The notes under the pieces are model-generated. The model saw only the letters and a program-made list of their open reading frames with translations. It had not been told where the DNA came from and searched no databases. From Asterella californica (Eukaryota; Streptophyta; Marchantiopsida; Marchantiales; Aytoniaceae), in the NCBI GenBank assembly GCA_036924285.1, contig JAYKYS010000009.1:20378001-20442000 (forward strand): DNA of 64,000 bases, written 5' to 3'. The position numbers and the translations under genes were made by a program. Positions 43,375 through 56,995 of this stretch are shown here, one piece after another (position 1 is the stretch's first letter; every line of letters begins with the position of its first letter).

Positions 43375-45656
43375 CTGCACAAGGCCAAACACGATTTGTG
43401 GAGAATTAGACCACACATGCTCTTAAAATTTCTGTTTGGGACTTCCTTGTCTACTTATCGAACTCCCTCTCTCACGATAATAACTGCATTCCTTCGCCGC
43501 CGGGTAATATTATAACCCAAACGTGAAAGAACAGGTTGTTGAGAGACCGAAGTCGTAGATTCCAGCGTAGTGGATGTGACCAAGCTATCCTGCATCAGGT
43601 ATAATCCAAGAAAAAGAAGGTAGAAGAGGTCTTTCGCTATGATGCAGATACCTGGCATGGCAAATTCCATAGCTACAGTTGTAAATGCACGACGGTGACC
43701 ACCGAAGCTCCAAGCGCCGACTAGGCCAGTAGCGGGCACCTCTTGAGCGCCGAATGCCTTTCAGCGACTGACATACTCTGGCACTAAGCATTAAGACGTT
43801 GTACCTGGAGCTGTTTGAACGTCAACTCGTAAACGACTCTCAAGAGAAGAGGTAAGCTCGCTCTTGATAATCAGAACTATTCGTCGGCAGCGAGCGCAAA
43901 AACAGAATGATGTGTTTAACATCAATTTCGCTACAGCCTCCGCTGCAAAGGAAACTCCTAATTAAGGCTTGACAACGTCATACCGATAAACAGAATAATT
44001 CAGTCGGAATCGCAGTTCCGAAAGGAAAGTCTCGCGTAGATTCAGATCCTTGTAAGTTGCTAAAACCGTTCAAAGCCCGGGATGGAGATTCATGGGTTGA
44101 ATCTGTATCCCGGCGACAGCCACAGAACTCCGTTATAAACTAAGACACATCCACTCACTCTGCGGTATCTTCAGCTGTAACGCTGGAAGACGATTTCTAA
44201 CAGTCTTGAACGAGGATAGGGGCGAAAGAAGGAATTTGGTCTTGGTTTATCTCGTGATAAAAACCATTTTTGCGTGCGTCAGTGATTGACTTCCCAGGTT
44301 CACATGAAACGCATCCGGAAACAGCACTGATGGACCAAGTAACATTAAGAATGTTTCTGCTGACCATTCATCGATGACGACAAACCCAACCTGCTGTCCT
44401 TGCGCTAAAAGTCTTCCACTTCATTTTGATCGTGCTGATCGTGAATCATTAGAGTCTGAGCAAACCATCACCTTTTCCCGGGACCGAAAAGACTGGACAA
44501 TTGTCTTGTGCGCTATGTATCATGATGCTTTGCTTCAACTGACAGGACTTCGATTTGCGCACTGACCACCATTCAAACTGGATGAGGAATGTACTCGAGG
44601 CAGTATATACAAGCTATGAACGAAACGAGTAGAGAGCTCACCAGTAAGCGGCGTCCGCCATTAATATGTTGCCCGAGAAACCGCGGATGGTCGTTTAAGT
44701 TGCAGAAGGCAGATCGCGTGCACGAGAAGATCCACGAGATAAAGATCAATGATGTTGAGATCGAGAGGCAATATTCTCCGTCCCCCAGTCTGTCACAATT
44801 TCATATCCGGATCTGTTGTCCCGGCTCGCACATACGGTCACCCGTTCCGGAAAAAACGTACCAGACAACAAGCCCAGCACCGACTAGCGGATCAATTTCC
44901 CCCAAAGAAAGAATTGTATAGATCATCGACGAGACCGAGGCTAAAAGTTAAGAGCGCACTTTATACACGGAATGTAGGACTGAGAAAGTCCAGGGGATCA
45001 GAACGCTGCTCAATATTCATAGATATTTAGCAAACCGGTGCGGCTGTTTTCTTTACGCGTGAGCACCCCAACTGAACCCAAAATTCCACCTCTGAAGAAA
45101 CTGTTCTCCGAATCAACTCGCCATGATTGTGCCTCCCCAACTCCGTCCAGCTGCGCTCAGTCTTCAAGCTAAAATACTCCAGAATTTGTGAAAAATGATG
45201 ATGAAATCCGTCGTGTCCTCTACAGTGTCTACACGCTACATGAAGGAGCCGAAAGTCCACACGTCCACGCCTTTCTACAAATCTACGACTATACTCGTAA
45301 CCGTTCCGCTTTATGACCAAGAATCAATCCATCCTCTCTGAACGATAAACGAAACACGGACACGCGAGAGTTTTAACTGCTGTTTCCCTGCTGCAAGGTC
45401 TCTCGTGAAATGAAGGAAGGAGAATTCTTCAAGAAGCTAGTCAGGCTGCCTGCCAGTCTGCCAGCCACTGCCAGGTGGGGCAAAGAGAAGAGAAGAGCGT
45501 CCTTCCGTCCCCCAAGATTCTGCTAGCTAGAGATAGAGAGGAAAGGGAAAGGAGAGAGCGTGATCAAGGCAAGCACCTGCCGAGTCCCGACGAGCGCAGC
45601 AGTCCATAGCAGTCCATAACTGGTTTTGGTCTTTGCGCACTGACGCCGAGGGTCCG

Positions 45657-45660
<4 letters not shown>
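43375..45660. other. Probable upstream part of the host locus; exons not resolved
   Basis: GC-balanced and lacking transposon similarity. Short minus-strand frames (43455-43739, 43585-43791, 45027-45320) and plus-strand frames (44374-44565, 44589-44921) show no known motif. It may hold introns and 5' exons of the 43005-43374 gene, but I could not find a convincing exon. Confidence 0.3.

Positions 45661-45692
<32 letters not shown>
45661..45692. repeat. (GA)16 microsatellite
   Basis: An uninterrupted GA repeat. CT/GA runs are frequent in plant 5' leaders, so this could mark a leader of a minus-strand transcript. The Arg-Glu and Leu-Ser ORFs over it are repeat artefacts. Confidence 0.95.
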
Positions 45693-45697
<5 letters not shown>

Positions 45698-46970
45698 TGC
45701 ACACGAGAGGAGAGCGAAGGAAGTGACCAACAGGAAGGCGCCTCAAGTAAAGGAAAGGCCTGTCTGTCAGGAAGGCGAGGCCGGCGCAACGAAGACTATT
45801 GGAAGACGCAAAGGACTACAGGACGCAAGTGGATTTCACACACTGTAGTTCCCACTGAAATTCTTTTCACTGCGTAACTACAGACTCTGTAAGATGCACT
45901 GTCCCCGCTGTCTGGCTAGCTAGACACTACACGTCGATCACGCTCCTGTTTGTCCGGAGTAACCATGATCCCAACTCTTTGTTTATGATTAGTCGGCTTA
46001 TTTCCACCACTGCATTGGACATTATATTCTATTTCCACTAGACCAACTCCACAACGCACTATTAACCATATACTGCAGTGCAAATTTTACTGGTTGATGA
46101 GTCACGTTAGAGTGCCACCTGTCACGCTTCTAGAACTCACCACCGATCTTTCCTTCCTGGCTGGACGCTCTGCACGTCGAACTCGAAAGCTGCTGTTGTC
46201 CGCCTCGGCTTCTTTGCTTACTTGGCCCAACAGCATTCTTTGATCTCCGGTCTACTTTACTCGGCCGCTGCGGTCCCCATGATTCCGGCTGTAGTCTGCA
46301 CAGAATCCAGCTTCGGTTCTCCTCTTTTCATTTGCGGAACTGACTTCGCGTGCTGTCCTTGTCTGGTTTGCCTCACGTCCATGCGGTGCCCCTCAGGAGC
46401 CTCCATTTGCCATTTTCATTTCCTTTTTGCTAGGCATTAGGATAGCTATACGTCGGAAGTGGGGACTGTTTTGTCGTGTAGTGGACGGTTAATTGATAGA
46501 GTGGCGAACGGAGCTGCTTGTTAAGTTATGCGTTTGCATAACTTACCGTCCATTTCAAACGAAACATGAAAAAGAAAAGGTAGAGAGAAATATCTTTTGT
46601 CATATAAACTTTTATTTGAACACAAAGTCTTGAATATCCGGTGAACACTAATAAATTTTCCTCATTATCGCGTAATATATAATGTTGAATCAAGGAGTCA
46701 TACGGATAAATATAATATTTTTGCAACTTCTATCACCAAGAGAAACTAGAGAAATTATTTAACTTTCAAAGAGCCAAGAGCGAGGTGAGTAGGAAATAGT
46801 TAATAGTAACTCCAGTGATGTATTTCAAAACTTTGCCGAGCTAATAATTTTAATGAATTTCTTTACTCAAATGCATGCAAAATCCTTTATTCCTCCACTG
46901 GATAATTTAGGACTTTGCGTGCAAAACCCTTTATTCTTCCACTGGATAATTTACGAGTTTGCTATATTAT
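45693..46970. other. No gene assigned
   Basis: The plus frame 46222-46440 (72 codons, Cys-rich, hydrophobic) and minus frame 46526-46726 have no recognised motif. The second half is AT-rich. Confidence 0.35.
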
Positions 46971-46975
46971 TCCTC

Positions 46976-47046
46976 CGGTATTATTGTTATTAGTACTATT
47001 ATTATTATTACTACTACTACTACTACTACTACGGTATTATTATTTC
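46976..47046. repeat. Compound (TTA)n/(CTA)n microsatellite
   Basis: ATTATT repeats followed by about eight CTA units and ATTATT again. The Leu-rich stretch of the 46915-47277 frame comes from it. Confidence 0.93.
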
Positions 47047-48204
47047 CCTGACCATGTTTGGTTACTGGGCCCTTCACCTTTACCGACCCGGTTTGATCCT
47101 ACTGTTAAATCAATCAAGGAGAGAAACAGCTTCTTGGGACGGGACGAGACATACGGGCAAGGCGGTGTCATGTTCTTGTTCCAACCGACGACGCATACAT
47201 CGACCGCCCTGAGGGGTTGGTGGAATGGAGTCTTTGGCACCGTCTCAACCAGCATCACCAGCTCTTTGGGTCGGTGACCTGCTACTTGCATGGATTCTTC
47301 GTGCTAAGGAAAATTATTAACCACTCACGAATAAAAAGGAAAATTTAGTCGCATGCATGCAACTTCTTTTTCTCCTTTTCAGTATTAGTATTAGTACTTT
47401 TATTTTACACTCCTACTGATGTTTCTTATCTCTATGTTAAGCATATTTCTGAGAACTACGTTCACAACGTTTTGGTAGACCGATCCTGATATGACAGCGA
47501 GTGACGGTCACGAAGAAGCATCTCGAACCGTCAGGAGAAACTTTCACGCTCCAGGAAAACATCGCAGCATCATTGGCCCGCTGTTGTGTGGAGTATACAA
47601 CTCATTTCTTTGACGTGTTTTGTACTGCGTCTAAATTTAACTGATAACGATCTATTTTCCTCGTTTAGCCTTCGCTTCAAACTATCAAAATTTTAACGAA
47701 GTCCTCGTTAACATGACAAATTTATTTTAAATGACTAAATCTATTTCAGATAACTATGTTTAGAGGTGTTAAGTCCTAACAGGTGGGAGAAGATTTGCCA
47801 ATATAGAGCATGAAGATTACGGTATCATCGTCGCTAATGACACCTTTGAGTTTCCTGTTATCGCCGGAAGTCTAGTGAGAGTTCTAAACTTAACGATGAG
47901 CTACAGTTTGCATGTATATTCATTTCTTGCAAGATCGAAAAAGACAAATATATATGTTTTTATAATTTATTTTTAACTTTTTAGGATAATTAAAAATATT
48001 TAATGAGATTTAATGACTCGAGGACTAAATATTTTATGACATCTCGGAGTACTTGTGAGTATTGTACTAATGGACTTTGCTCTTTTGCTTAACATGTTTA
48101 TAATGCATGTAATAGAGAATTTTTTTGGTAGTTTAATTTAGAAATTTTGTTTTTAACTTTCCGTAATATGTGTATATTGCACGTAACTGAGGACTCCATG
48201 AGCA
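47047..48204. other. No recognisable gene
   Basis: The first 250 bp are GC-balanced and open in frame with the microsatellite; the rest is AT-rich. Nothing is assigned. Confidence 0.4.
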
Positions 48205-48570
48205 TAAAAAATGAAGAGCTTGGTTCCACTGATATTGAAAACAAGGTGATCTTAGGTCATAAGTGAACAGAAATTGATGAAAATTTTCTCTGTGCAAGCT
48301 CCCTCACATCTCTCAAATCCTTCAATGAAACTTTGTACCGTCTTCAATTCTTGAAAAACTCGATGTTCTGATCTCAATGTATCTAAATATAGTAAACTTT
48401 GAACTCAAAAACGGCCCGAACAGTCTAACTCTTCTTTGCAAAAAATCTAAAACACTCCAATCTTTTCTCTCTATGTCTCAATTTCTCTCAAAACACATAA
48501 CACGATCTGCTTTTGCACGAATCGTCTCATCCTCTACATATCTAGCACAAATCTTGACCTCATGACAGCT
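48205..48570 (-). repeat. LTR-A internal fragment (relic)
   Basis: This follows the middle of the family: 'atgaagagcttgg', then 'cttcaattcttgaaaaactcgatgttctgatc' and 'acgatctgcttttgcacgaatcgtct'. It matches about 61180-61510 with many substitutions. No termini are present, so it is an old, truncated copy. Confidence 0.75.
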
Positions 48571-51500
48571 TATGCGTATATTGTTAGTTTATCCTATCAA
48601 AATTCACTTTTGATGTGTCAATTTTTTCTAAATTGACTTCGATTTTGATGTTTGCATTTTATCCTACTAGGTTTTCAGTAAAAACTAAGCAAGTTGTTGA
48701 CCATTGATTAATGATAATTTTCTGAGCATTATTGTCGTTTGTCTTCTACTTCTCTTTGGTCAGAATTTCATTTTGCATGCATTTTGACTTTAGCAAGTAT
48801 ATGAAGCTCTTCTTATCTGTAATGGACAATCTTTATCTTTTGAGAAGTGTTTGTATCTCGACATATAAAGATCGATCAACGCTTATGCTCTTTTCATCAA
48901 TATGTTGCTTGATTGTTGATTCAATCATCCAACGAACATCTAAGTTTTCTTGATGTTATCATCGATCGCTTTATTCATTTGTCTTGCTTGTCTATGGTTG
49001 ATCATATTTTCTTAACTTCTGCTCTTGCATGTTATGAGATCCTTTAGATGGCTTTTTTGGATATGCTCGTGGACTACACTGAATTTAGAAGTAGATGTGC
49101 ACTGCTGATTTTCATTGTTGTCTGTCGTGGGATCAAGCATTGAGGTTGTTTTTTGTACTGATATATCTTGTCGTAAGACTCTTCTTGCTCGTGCTCGGAC
49201 ATTGATCAGGCGTGTGCGTGTGCATAAGAGATGAGCAGCAAATTTGTATGACCGTTGGAGACCGCTGAGCATTGCAATAAACTCAACATTGAGAGTTGTA
49301 CACAACTAAAGTTTAAACCGGCTACATCATAGCTAAACTTTGAGTGTTCAAGTTAGAAGGTGATCGTCACTTCTCTCGAGAATATGGACATGTCTATTTG
49401 ATTAACGAGGTTTAGAATCTTATCTCAAAATATTAATCTTTTCCTAACGAGTACTATGTTTTTCTTCATCACAAGATAAATAATTATGAATTGGAGAAGT
49501 TCATCATTGCTGCAAATGAAAAACTTATAAATTTTGTATCTTGAAGACACACATAAGGGTCTTGATAGACATAGATCTGTCAACAATAAACATTTCTCTC
49601 TCTCTCTAAACTATCATGTTTTGGTGGATCTACTCTTTTTTCTGCAAAAGACTCACAGAAAAGATGAAAGTGGAGGTAACCTCTTGTCCATTTACGTCAA
49701 TTCAGCTCGAATCTGTATGAATATTCGGAATAGTGAATGTTTGCATTGGTTTTAGTTCAGATTTATTACGCATTGTCTTGTCATCTTTTAAATTTATCTT
49801 TTTAGTTCACAATTATCATATCATAGTCTATGCATGGTTTTTAAATACGTGCTTTATTATTTTAAAATTAGATTTAATTCTGTTTTGAAGTATTCATATC
49901 TTCATTATTATATTTTCTTGCCTTCGTTTAAATGAGAAGTACAAACCCAAGAAGTTTACAAACAGCATAATGCTCTTTTGAACTGCAAAACCTTTTTATT
50001 TTTATTTTTATTTTTAAAAACCTAACCTGTATAATCTTTTATTGGGATGCATAATTGATCAAAACAGCAGAATTAATCCCAAATAAGTTAAACTTAGTAA
50101 AGCACTGAACCACTTTATTTAAATAGAATTGTGAAACTGTGGATTTGAAATGCGGAACCACCAAAACTAGACAAGGAACTGAAATGTGGAACTGGTTCCG
50201 CAATTCAGTTCCTTTGCTGGTTTTTGTATAAGAACTATTCATCAAAATCCATATTTGGAAAAAAATAATTTTTCTTGAACATAATTTTTCATAACATAAT
50301 TCATTCACGTGTTTACTTTTGATAAAATTATATAAGAGATGCTCTATTTCTTTGATTTGAATTCGCGTTATGAAACAAATATCATTTGAGTTTTAGATGC
50401 TGCTATGAAAAGATAATCATCCATAGCTGTTCACTACAAAATCCTCTCAAATATGAACATCATTTCCATAATGTCATCCGGTGATCTCACTATAGGTCGA
50501 AAGCTTAATCCCGTGGGCTCATGCAACAAGGTGATAACAGAGAACTACTATTATCACTATTCAGTGTGACCCTTCTACTACCTACATATGAGAATCAATT
50601 GCTCATTCTACATGTGAAATCCTTGATCATTCTCTCTTATTCATAATACTTGTAATCATGAACTAACAACATATTGGTTAAATCCACTATGCATGCTTGT
50701 TAAATCTTTCTTGTGTACACTATATATGTCAAGATATTGATCCAACTATACACCAATCAACATTTCTTAAATAATTATTGGAGGTGTCCACAATCATAGA
50801 CCAAAACGGTAGAGATGTAGATATAGAGTGCTATATCTACATCATTTGATCAGTAAATTCTTTGCACGAATAGTGCATCATAGTGTCATACAACATATTT
50901 TATATTATAACACATATAGAATTCTCCATTCTATAGGAAGCAATCTCCATGGTAAGTTCGATGATCATTTTTGGAAAATACGCAAAATCTTGCAAATGGC
51001 TTACGCAATGTGATATTCAACGATCACGGTGTGAATCTTTGTAAAAATCCCACCTATATAAAGAGACAGCCACATTATTTGGGACTGATCATATTTTCTT
51101 CAAGCAATCGTAATGAGCATTAGAGCAGTATTTTACTTAGAACAGAAGTGCCAAAGAGGAATTATTCTTCAGTTAGGAGAATGATAATATCAAACAAAGA
51201 ACAACCTCTTGTGAAAATCAGTTTATTCTTGTGTCATAATCGTGCATAGCTCCATGATGGAGCTCACATTTATCATCACCATGAAAATGAGAACAACAAA
51301 ATGTACAATAAACAGTTGTAGCAAAGAACTGAATCTAGAAAAGATGAGAAATATGTACTTAGAGAAAAAAATGATTTTTATTTTTAGTATCGTAGCGATG
51401 CTTGCATTGATCAAAGCTTAAGTGAATATATATACATACAATGTGCAATTCTAGGTGAACAAAGGAAAAAGACAAATGATTAAACATATCATAAAATAAT

Positions 51501-51810
51501 CATGGACAATTGGCTGAAAATAGTCTTCAAAATTTTTTAATGAAAAATATAGTTTACTTAACCGCGAAGTTACAAGGAAGAGTGATGCTCAACTAGGTGC
51601 AACTTGTGACTTGTGACAAAGTTTTTAATTTATTTTACTAAATTAAAGTGTTAAATTTATATCACTAAAGTTAGAACCACTTGGAAAATTTGATTACACA
51701 TGGTCACTTGAGTTACACAAAATCCATAAGTACCTCATACATACAAAATATTATTTTGATATTAAGACCTTTGTCTTTCACTAATATCACCATTTTTAAT
51801 TTCTAAGCTC
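48571..51810. other. AT-rich DNA, no gene assigned
   Basis: Scattered short frames (for example 49012-49305 minus, 49534-49755 plus, 50039-50308 minus) have no known motif. A good TATA box, CACCTATATAAAGAGAC at about 51050-51065 (plus), could belong to an undetected LTR or gene promoter. Confidence 0.35.
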
Positions 51811-51908
51811 TAATTTATAATCTAACCCTTCCAAGAAGAAAGGTTAAGACATAAATTAAAGCTCTTTGCATATTTTTCACTTCCAAACTTGGACAAGGTG
51901 AATAAGCA
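51811..51908 (+). repeat. Hairpin module copy 6
   Basis: TAATTTATAATCTAACCCTT pairs imperfectly with AAGGTTAAGACATAAATTA. A degenerate second hairpin and GGTGAATAAGCAC follow. It is preceded about 130 bp upstream by AATCCATAAGTACC, as in copies 1-3. Confidence 0.75.
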
Positions 51909-51934
51909 CGAGAAACTATCTTTATCATATACAT

Positions 51935-53151
51935 TGTAACTTAATACAATAGGATTAATGTCGCGATCCTCAATCTCAAGATCGGACGCACACGCGAGCA
52001 ATGGAACCCTAGTGGACTTGCGCTAGGTTGGGAACGCTGCGAATAGGACTGAACGGCTCGGCCGGGAAGTCGGGATCAGAAGAACCCTAAGTGGTTCTCT
52101 GAACCAAGGTTGGAACCTTGGGTTAGGACATAAGGGCCTACCCAAGAGGACCCTAGACAAACGCTGACCTAAGGGGGCAAGTCTGGGAACGGACCGAAAC
52201 ATGAGTCTGAGACATGAGTCTGAGACATAGGTCTGAGACGTGGATCCGAGACACGAGATCGAGACGTGGGTCCGGGACGCAGACAGACCGTGACTCGGAC
52301 GCTCGTTGTCGCGCTACTTGGCGGCTACATGTTATATTTCTACTCCGACGCTTGAGTTTAGTAGTTCTAGAAGTTAGCTCATATTACTTCTAGTCGTTTA
52401 TGTATATGTTTGACACTTTTGCATACGGTGTTAACACTATTTTGAGTCTTAGTAGGTTGATTACCATGTTGATAGGGTTTAAGATCATGGGTTGTACTTA
52501 CGTGTTGCCCATGCACGCTTTCTAGATTGTTTAAGTTATCTTTTAGGGTTACGTATTATTTTACATGCCTTCGCGTGAAGTTTAAGATTTACGCTGGCAC
52601 TTTAGGGGCTGACGTGGTAGCCTTTGAGTGAAGTTGAGTTACCACGTGGATTAGGGCACTAAAGGACAGCCAGGTGGAGCTTTGAACTCCCATTGGTCTG
52701 TTTTTGTCTTTAGTTTAACTCTAAATTTAGAAATAGAGGTTTAAAGGAGAGTTCGAGCATTTGGTTGGGGGACTTCGAAATCTGAGTGCACAGGAGGGTA
52801 GAGCTCGTCATGCCAAGCACTTCCAGTGAAATTTTCGTTCGATTTGAGTCAATAAAGACGAAGTTATGAAGTTCAAATTGTGCCAGAATTGAATCACTTT
52901 TGTTGGATTTAGGGTTTTCAGTGTCACTTGCAGCAGATTTGAGGAAATTACTTCAAAACTTCGAGGTTGTGTTCTCTGCCAGCAGGGCTACGATATCCCA
53001 AAAAGTTTCGCATCGATTGAGTGACTGAGTAATTCAGGGCGGCCGCTGAAGCTGGAGGGGTCTGAAAAGCTCTTAATCTAAAGCAGCGACTTCAGAGGAG
53101 GAGATCTGGAGTTCTGTGTACATTAAGGAGTCCCGACTTCACAGGGATGTT
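51935..53151 (+). repeat. LTR-C, left copy, truncated at its right end
   Basis: From TGTAACTTAATACAATAGG it matches 54531 onward at high identity for about 1.2 kb, ending at ACAGGGATGTT. Beyond 53151 the sequence jumps into pol, so the rest of the LTR, gag, protease and RT were deleted. Confidence 0.85.
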
Positions 53152-53164
53152 AGGAAAGGCAAGA

Positions 53165-54484
53165 CCTAGGAAAGGCAAGAAGGCTGGTCTGATGCAGATT
53201 TCAAGAGGATCCGTAGAGCAGCTTATGGGTACTTTTTATATGGAGGACATCTATGAGAGCGCTCTAAGCTACAAGGAGGTGTACCACAGCGGGTGGTATG
53301 TGACCTAGAATTGCAGCAGAAGCTGATCAAGGAGTTCCATGAGAGTCTATGGGCCGGTCATAGAGGAGTTTGGGCTACATTTGCCAAGATAAAGGAGAAG
53401 TATTGGTGGAAGGGTATGTATAAGGATGTAGTACAATTTGTTTCATCCTGTATATCTTGCCAGATGTATTCCAACATACGTCATCGTGATGGATTGCATC
53501 CTACTTATCCTTTAGCCATTCATTACAAATGGGTAGTGGATCTGGTAACTATGCCATTTGGGCTTGGACAAATGAGGTATCTAGTCTTGGCTAGTGAAGA
53601 TCTATCTAACCAAGTTGAAAACCGTGCCTTGAGAACGAAGACCACTGCTAGGGTCTGCCGCTTTCTACTTGAAGATGTTATTTGTAGGTATGGGTGTGTG
53701 GGAAAGATCACTGCAGACAGGGGCGAGCTGGATACACAAGAAGCAGTTGAGTTCTTCAAGCGATTGGGAATCAAGTTGGCGTTAACCACTGCTTACAATC
53801 CTGAAAGGAATGGCAAGAGCGAACGAGGTCATCCGCCAATCATCAAAGCTTTGGTAAAAGCTTTCAAGGGTAAGATCCGTGAATGGCCTAGATTGCTACC
53901 ATTTGCTTTGTGGGCAGATCGTACAACTCATAGTACCGTTACAGGTTACATGCCAGCAGAGTTGATATTAGGGCAAAAACCTATGATGCCGATTGAGGAG
54001 GTTGTGCCTACTTGGAACGTTTTGCCATGGGAAGATGGTAGAAGTACGGAGGATCTTCTTGCATTAAGGATCCAGCAGTTAGAACGAAGACCTGAGGATG
54101 TTGCCAAAGCTGTGGAAAGGTTGAAGACTGCTAGAGAGAGAAACAAAGACAGATTTGATAGAACGCACTGATTACGACCCAAACCAGTTAAAGAAGGTGA
54201 TTGGGTGTTAGTCTATGATAGTAGTCTTGATAATCAGCATAGCACTATCAGAAAGTTCTAAGAGATGGTTTGGACCTTATGTGGTGTTAGAAGTTTATGA
54301 TAATGTCACATACTCCTTGAGAGAGTTAGATGGTGCAGTGCTCAAGATACCAGTCACAGGAAAGAGAATCAAGCTCTTTAAAAGGAGAGGGGAGGATCAG
54401 AACGTTGCAGAGTTTACAGAGGATGAAGCTGAAGACTCAATGCAGGTTGAAGATGAGTTTGAAGCCGAAGCTGAAGAGTCTTGA
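53165..54484 (+). pseudogene. pol: Integrase of gypsy element C
   Basis: The tether begins near 53165, and the longest open frame is 53293-54171. The zinc domain has FHESLWAGHRG and SCISCQ (HHCC). The core has WVVDLV (first Asp), TADRGELD (second Asp) and NPERNGKSERGH (Glu). The target-capture end has WADRTTHSTVTGYMPAEL and the C-terminus has ERNKDRFDRTH. TGA at 54169-54171 is one C-to-T from CGA. The frame continues as LRPKPVKEGDWVLVYDSSLD. A frameshift near 54257 leads into SKRWFGPYVVLEVYDN, LDGAVLKIPVTGKRIKLF and an acidic tail ending at 54484. The domain is close to full length apart from one stop and one frameshift, and is clearly related to the integrase of element A. Confidence 0.92.
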
Positions 54485-54518
54485 TCTGGATGGCACATAC
54501 CGGAGGATGTGCAGGTTC

Positions 54519-54530
54519 AGAGGGGGTGGA
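54519..54530 (+). promoter_or_regulatory. Polypurine tract of element C
   Basis: AGAGGGGGTGGA lies immediately before the LTR start TGTATGTCAC, where plus-strand priming would begin. Confidence 0.85.
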
Positions 54531-56990
54531 TGTATGTCACGATACAATAGGATTAATGTCGCGATCCTCAGTCTCAAGATCGGACGCAGACGCGAGCAAC
54601 GGAACCCTAGTGGACTTGCGCTGGGTTGGGAACGCTGCGAGTAGGACTGAACGGCTCGGTCGGGAAGTCGAGATCAGAAGAACCCTAAGTGGTTCTCTGA
54701 ACCAAGGTTGGAACCTTGGGTTAGGACATAAGGGCCTACCCAAGAGGACCCTAGACAAACGCTGACCTAAGGGGGCAAGTCTGGGAACGGACCGAAACAT
54801 GAGTTTGAGACATAGGTCTGAGACGTAGATCCGAGACACGAGACCGAGACGTGGGTCCGAGACGCAGACAGACCGTGGCTCGGACGCTCGTTGTCGCGCT
54901 ACTTGGCGGCTACATGTTATATTTCTACTCCGACGCTTGAGTTTAGTAGTTCTAGAAGTTAGCTCATATTACTTCTAGTCGTTTATGTATATGTTTGACA
55001 CCTTTGCATACGGTGTTAACACTATTTTGAGTCTTAGTAGGTTGATTATCATGTTGATAGGGTTTAAGATAATGGGTTGTACTTACGTGTTGCCCATGCA
55101 CGCTTTCTAGATTGTTTAAGTTATCTTTTAGGGTTACGTGTTATTTTACATGCCTTCGCGTGAAGTTTAAGATTTACGCTGGCACTTTAGGGGCTGACGT
55201 GGTAGCCTTTGAGTGAAGTTGAGTTACCACGTGGATTAGGGCACTAAAGGACAGCTAGGTGGAGCTTTGAACTCCCATTGGTCTGTTTTTGTCTTTAGTA
55301 TAATTCTAAATTTAGAAACAGAGGTTTAAAGCAGAGTTCGAGCATTTGGTGGGGGGACTTCAAAATCTGAGTGCACAGGAGGGTAGAACTCATCATGCCA
55401 AGCACTTCCAGTGAAATTTTCGATCGATTTGAGTCAATAAAGACGAAGTTATGAAGTTCAAATTGTGCCAGAATTGAATCACTTTTGTTGGATTTAGGGT
55501 TTTCAGTGTCACTTGCAGCAGATTTGAGGAAATTACTTCAAAACTTCGAGGTTGTGTTCTCTGCCAGCAGGGCTACGATATCCCAAAAAGTTTCGCATCG
55601 ATTGAGTGACTGAGTAATTCAGGGCGGCCGCTGAAGCTGGAGGGGTCTGAAAAGCTCTTAATCTAGAGCAGCGACTTGAGAGGAGGAGATCTGGAGTTCT
55701 GTGTACATTCAGGAGTCCCAACTTCACAGGGATGTTCAGCACCCTGTAGATTTCAACTACTGTGAGAATATTTGAATTTGATCGAGCCAATCTTCTGTTC
55801 TAGGTTGAAATAGCCAGCTGGGTACCAGAAATTGCCGTGATTTTCTGACTCAGAACTTTTCTGTCAACATCTCGGTGTCAGAATTTGATCTCAAGCTGAA
55901 ACTTCGTGTGTGAGTTCAGTAGTACCTCATTCGCATGTAGGGGAAGTTTAGAAGTCTAAACCTTCATAGTTTTCTTCTCCGTGAGTGTCAAAGTTCACCG
56001 CCGGATCCTATTACTGCCAGTTATACCTGAATTTCGCTTTCTGAGTATATTACAAGATCTTACACACCTGTGTGAGTGTTCATAGCCATGTTGTTACCTG
56101 AAAATCAACCTCTTGAGTAAACAACCACAGCCAGAAGCCCGGCGTTTTCCTAGATAGACGGATCACACTCCGACATCGTCTGAACCACAAGGTTCGAGTC
56201 TGGATCTGGACCACAGGTTTCCGAAAAATGACTAAGTGTTGGAGCTCCAGAGACTTTTTAGGTCGTGGACGGAGCTCCACGTAAGATCTCGAGACAAGTG
56301 AAGTATCATTGGAAAGGTCTCGTCGGGGGCTTTCTAGTGATATGTAGCACTCCTCGACCTGACCTCCGAGCTGAGAATTATGGACGAACCATGATCGGGT
56401 TGTTGTATAATTTTTAGAGACCAAAGAGGAGGGCGGGGCCGCCGATCCCCAGAAGTATATATGAGGGGGGCTCGATGCCTGGGTTGGCCAGGACGAGTCA
56501 CCCGACCCCAGGATTCGATGGGCGGACTCTGGGAGCATGAGGTGATGGCTGGGCCGATTCCAAGACACATTCCGGTCCAGACTTGGACGTTTGGACTTAG
56601 GAACGATGTAATGGCTGGAGCAAGACTAGGGAACGAGTCGGCGAGTTAGACCATCGTTCGGGAGTCTAGACCCAGACGGACATCACGGGCGATTGGACCG
56701 CTAGGTGTGTTGGAGGCACCGTTTAGGACCCTGGACTTTATGGGAAGTCTGCCCCAAGTCATCTTGTGACTTGCTCATGTTTGGGACCGACCTAGGCAGG
56801 TCTAGGTCGGAACTTGGGATTGCTGAGCTTGATGATTAGGAAGACGGTCCGGCTCCGATCCGGACCAAACTGAGATAAGATAAGTGGTGCATGGACGCTA
56901 ACTTGTGATTGTATTTGCAGGTTAGCGGTGTAAATTTCATGACCTACTGAGCAAGAGCTTCCGTTAGTGCAATAAGGCGGTAGGTGCGCA
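54531..56990 (+). repeat. LTR-C, complete copy (about 2.46 kb)
   Basis: The left edge is fixed by the polypurine tract and by the match to 51935. The right edge is inferred from ...GGTGCGCA at 56990, five bases before a primer-site-like sequence. A TATATAT box near 56455 fits a U3 of 1.9 kb. Only the first 1.2 kb is confirmed by a second copy. Confidence 0.7.
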
Positions 56991-56995
56991 AAAAG

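Noticed and set aside
45527..45848. Arg-Glu-rich and Leu-Ser-rich ORFs
   Set aside because: Both are translations of the GA microsatellite.
46915..47277. 120-codon ORF with a poly-Leu stretch
   Set aside because: The hydrophobic run is the TTA/CTA microsatellite and not a true membrane helix; the rest has no known motif.
49012..49305. 97-codon minus-strand ORF as a copia RNase H relic
   Set aside because: Only a vague likeness to element tails; the catalytic blocks are not found.
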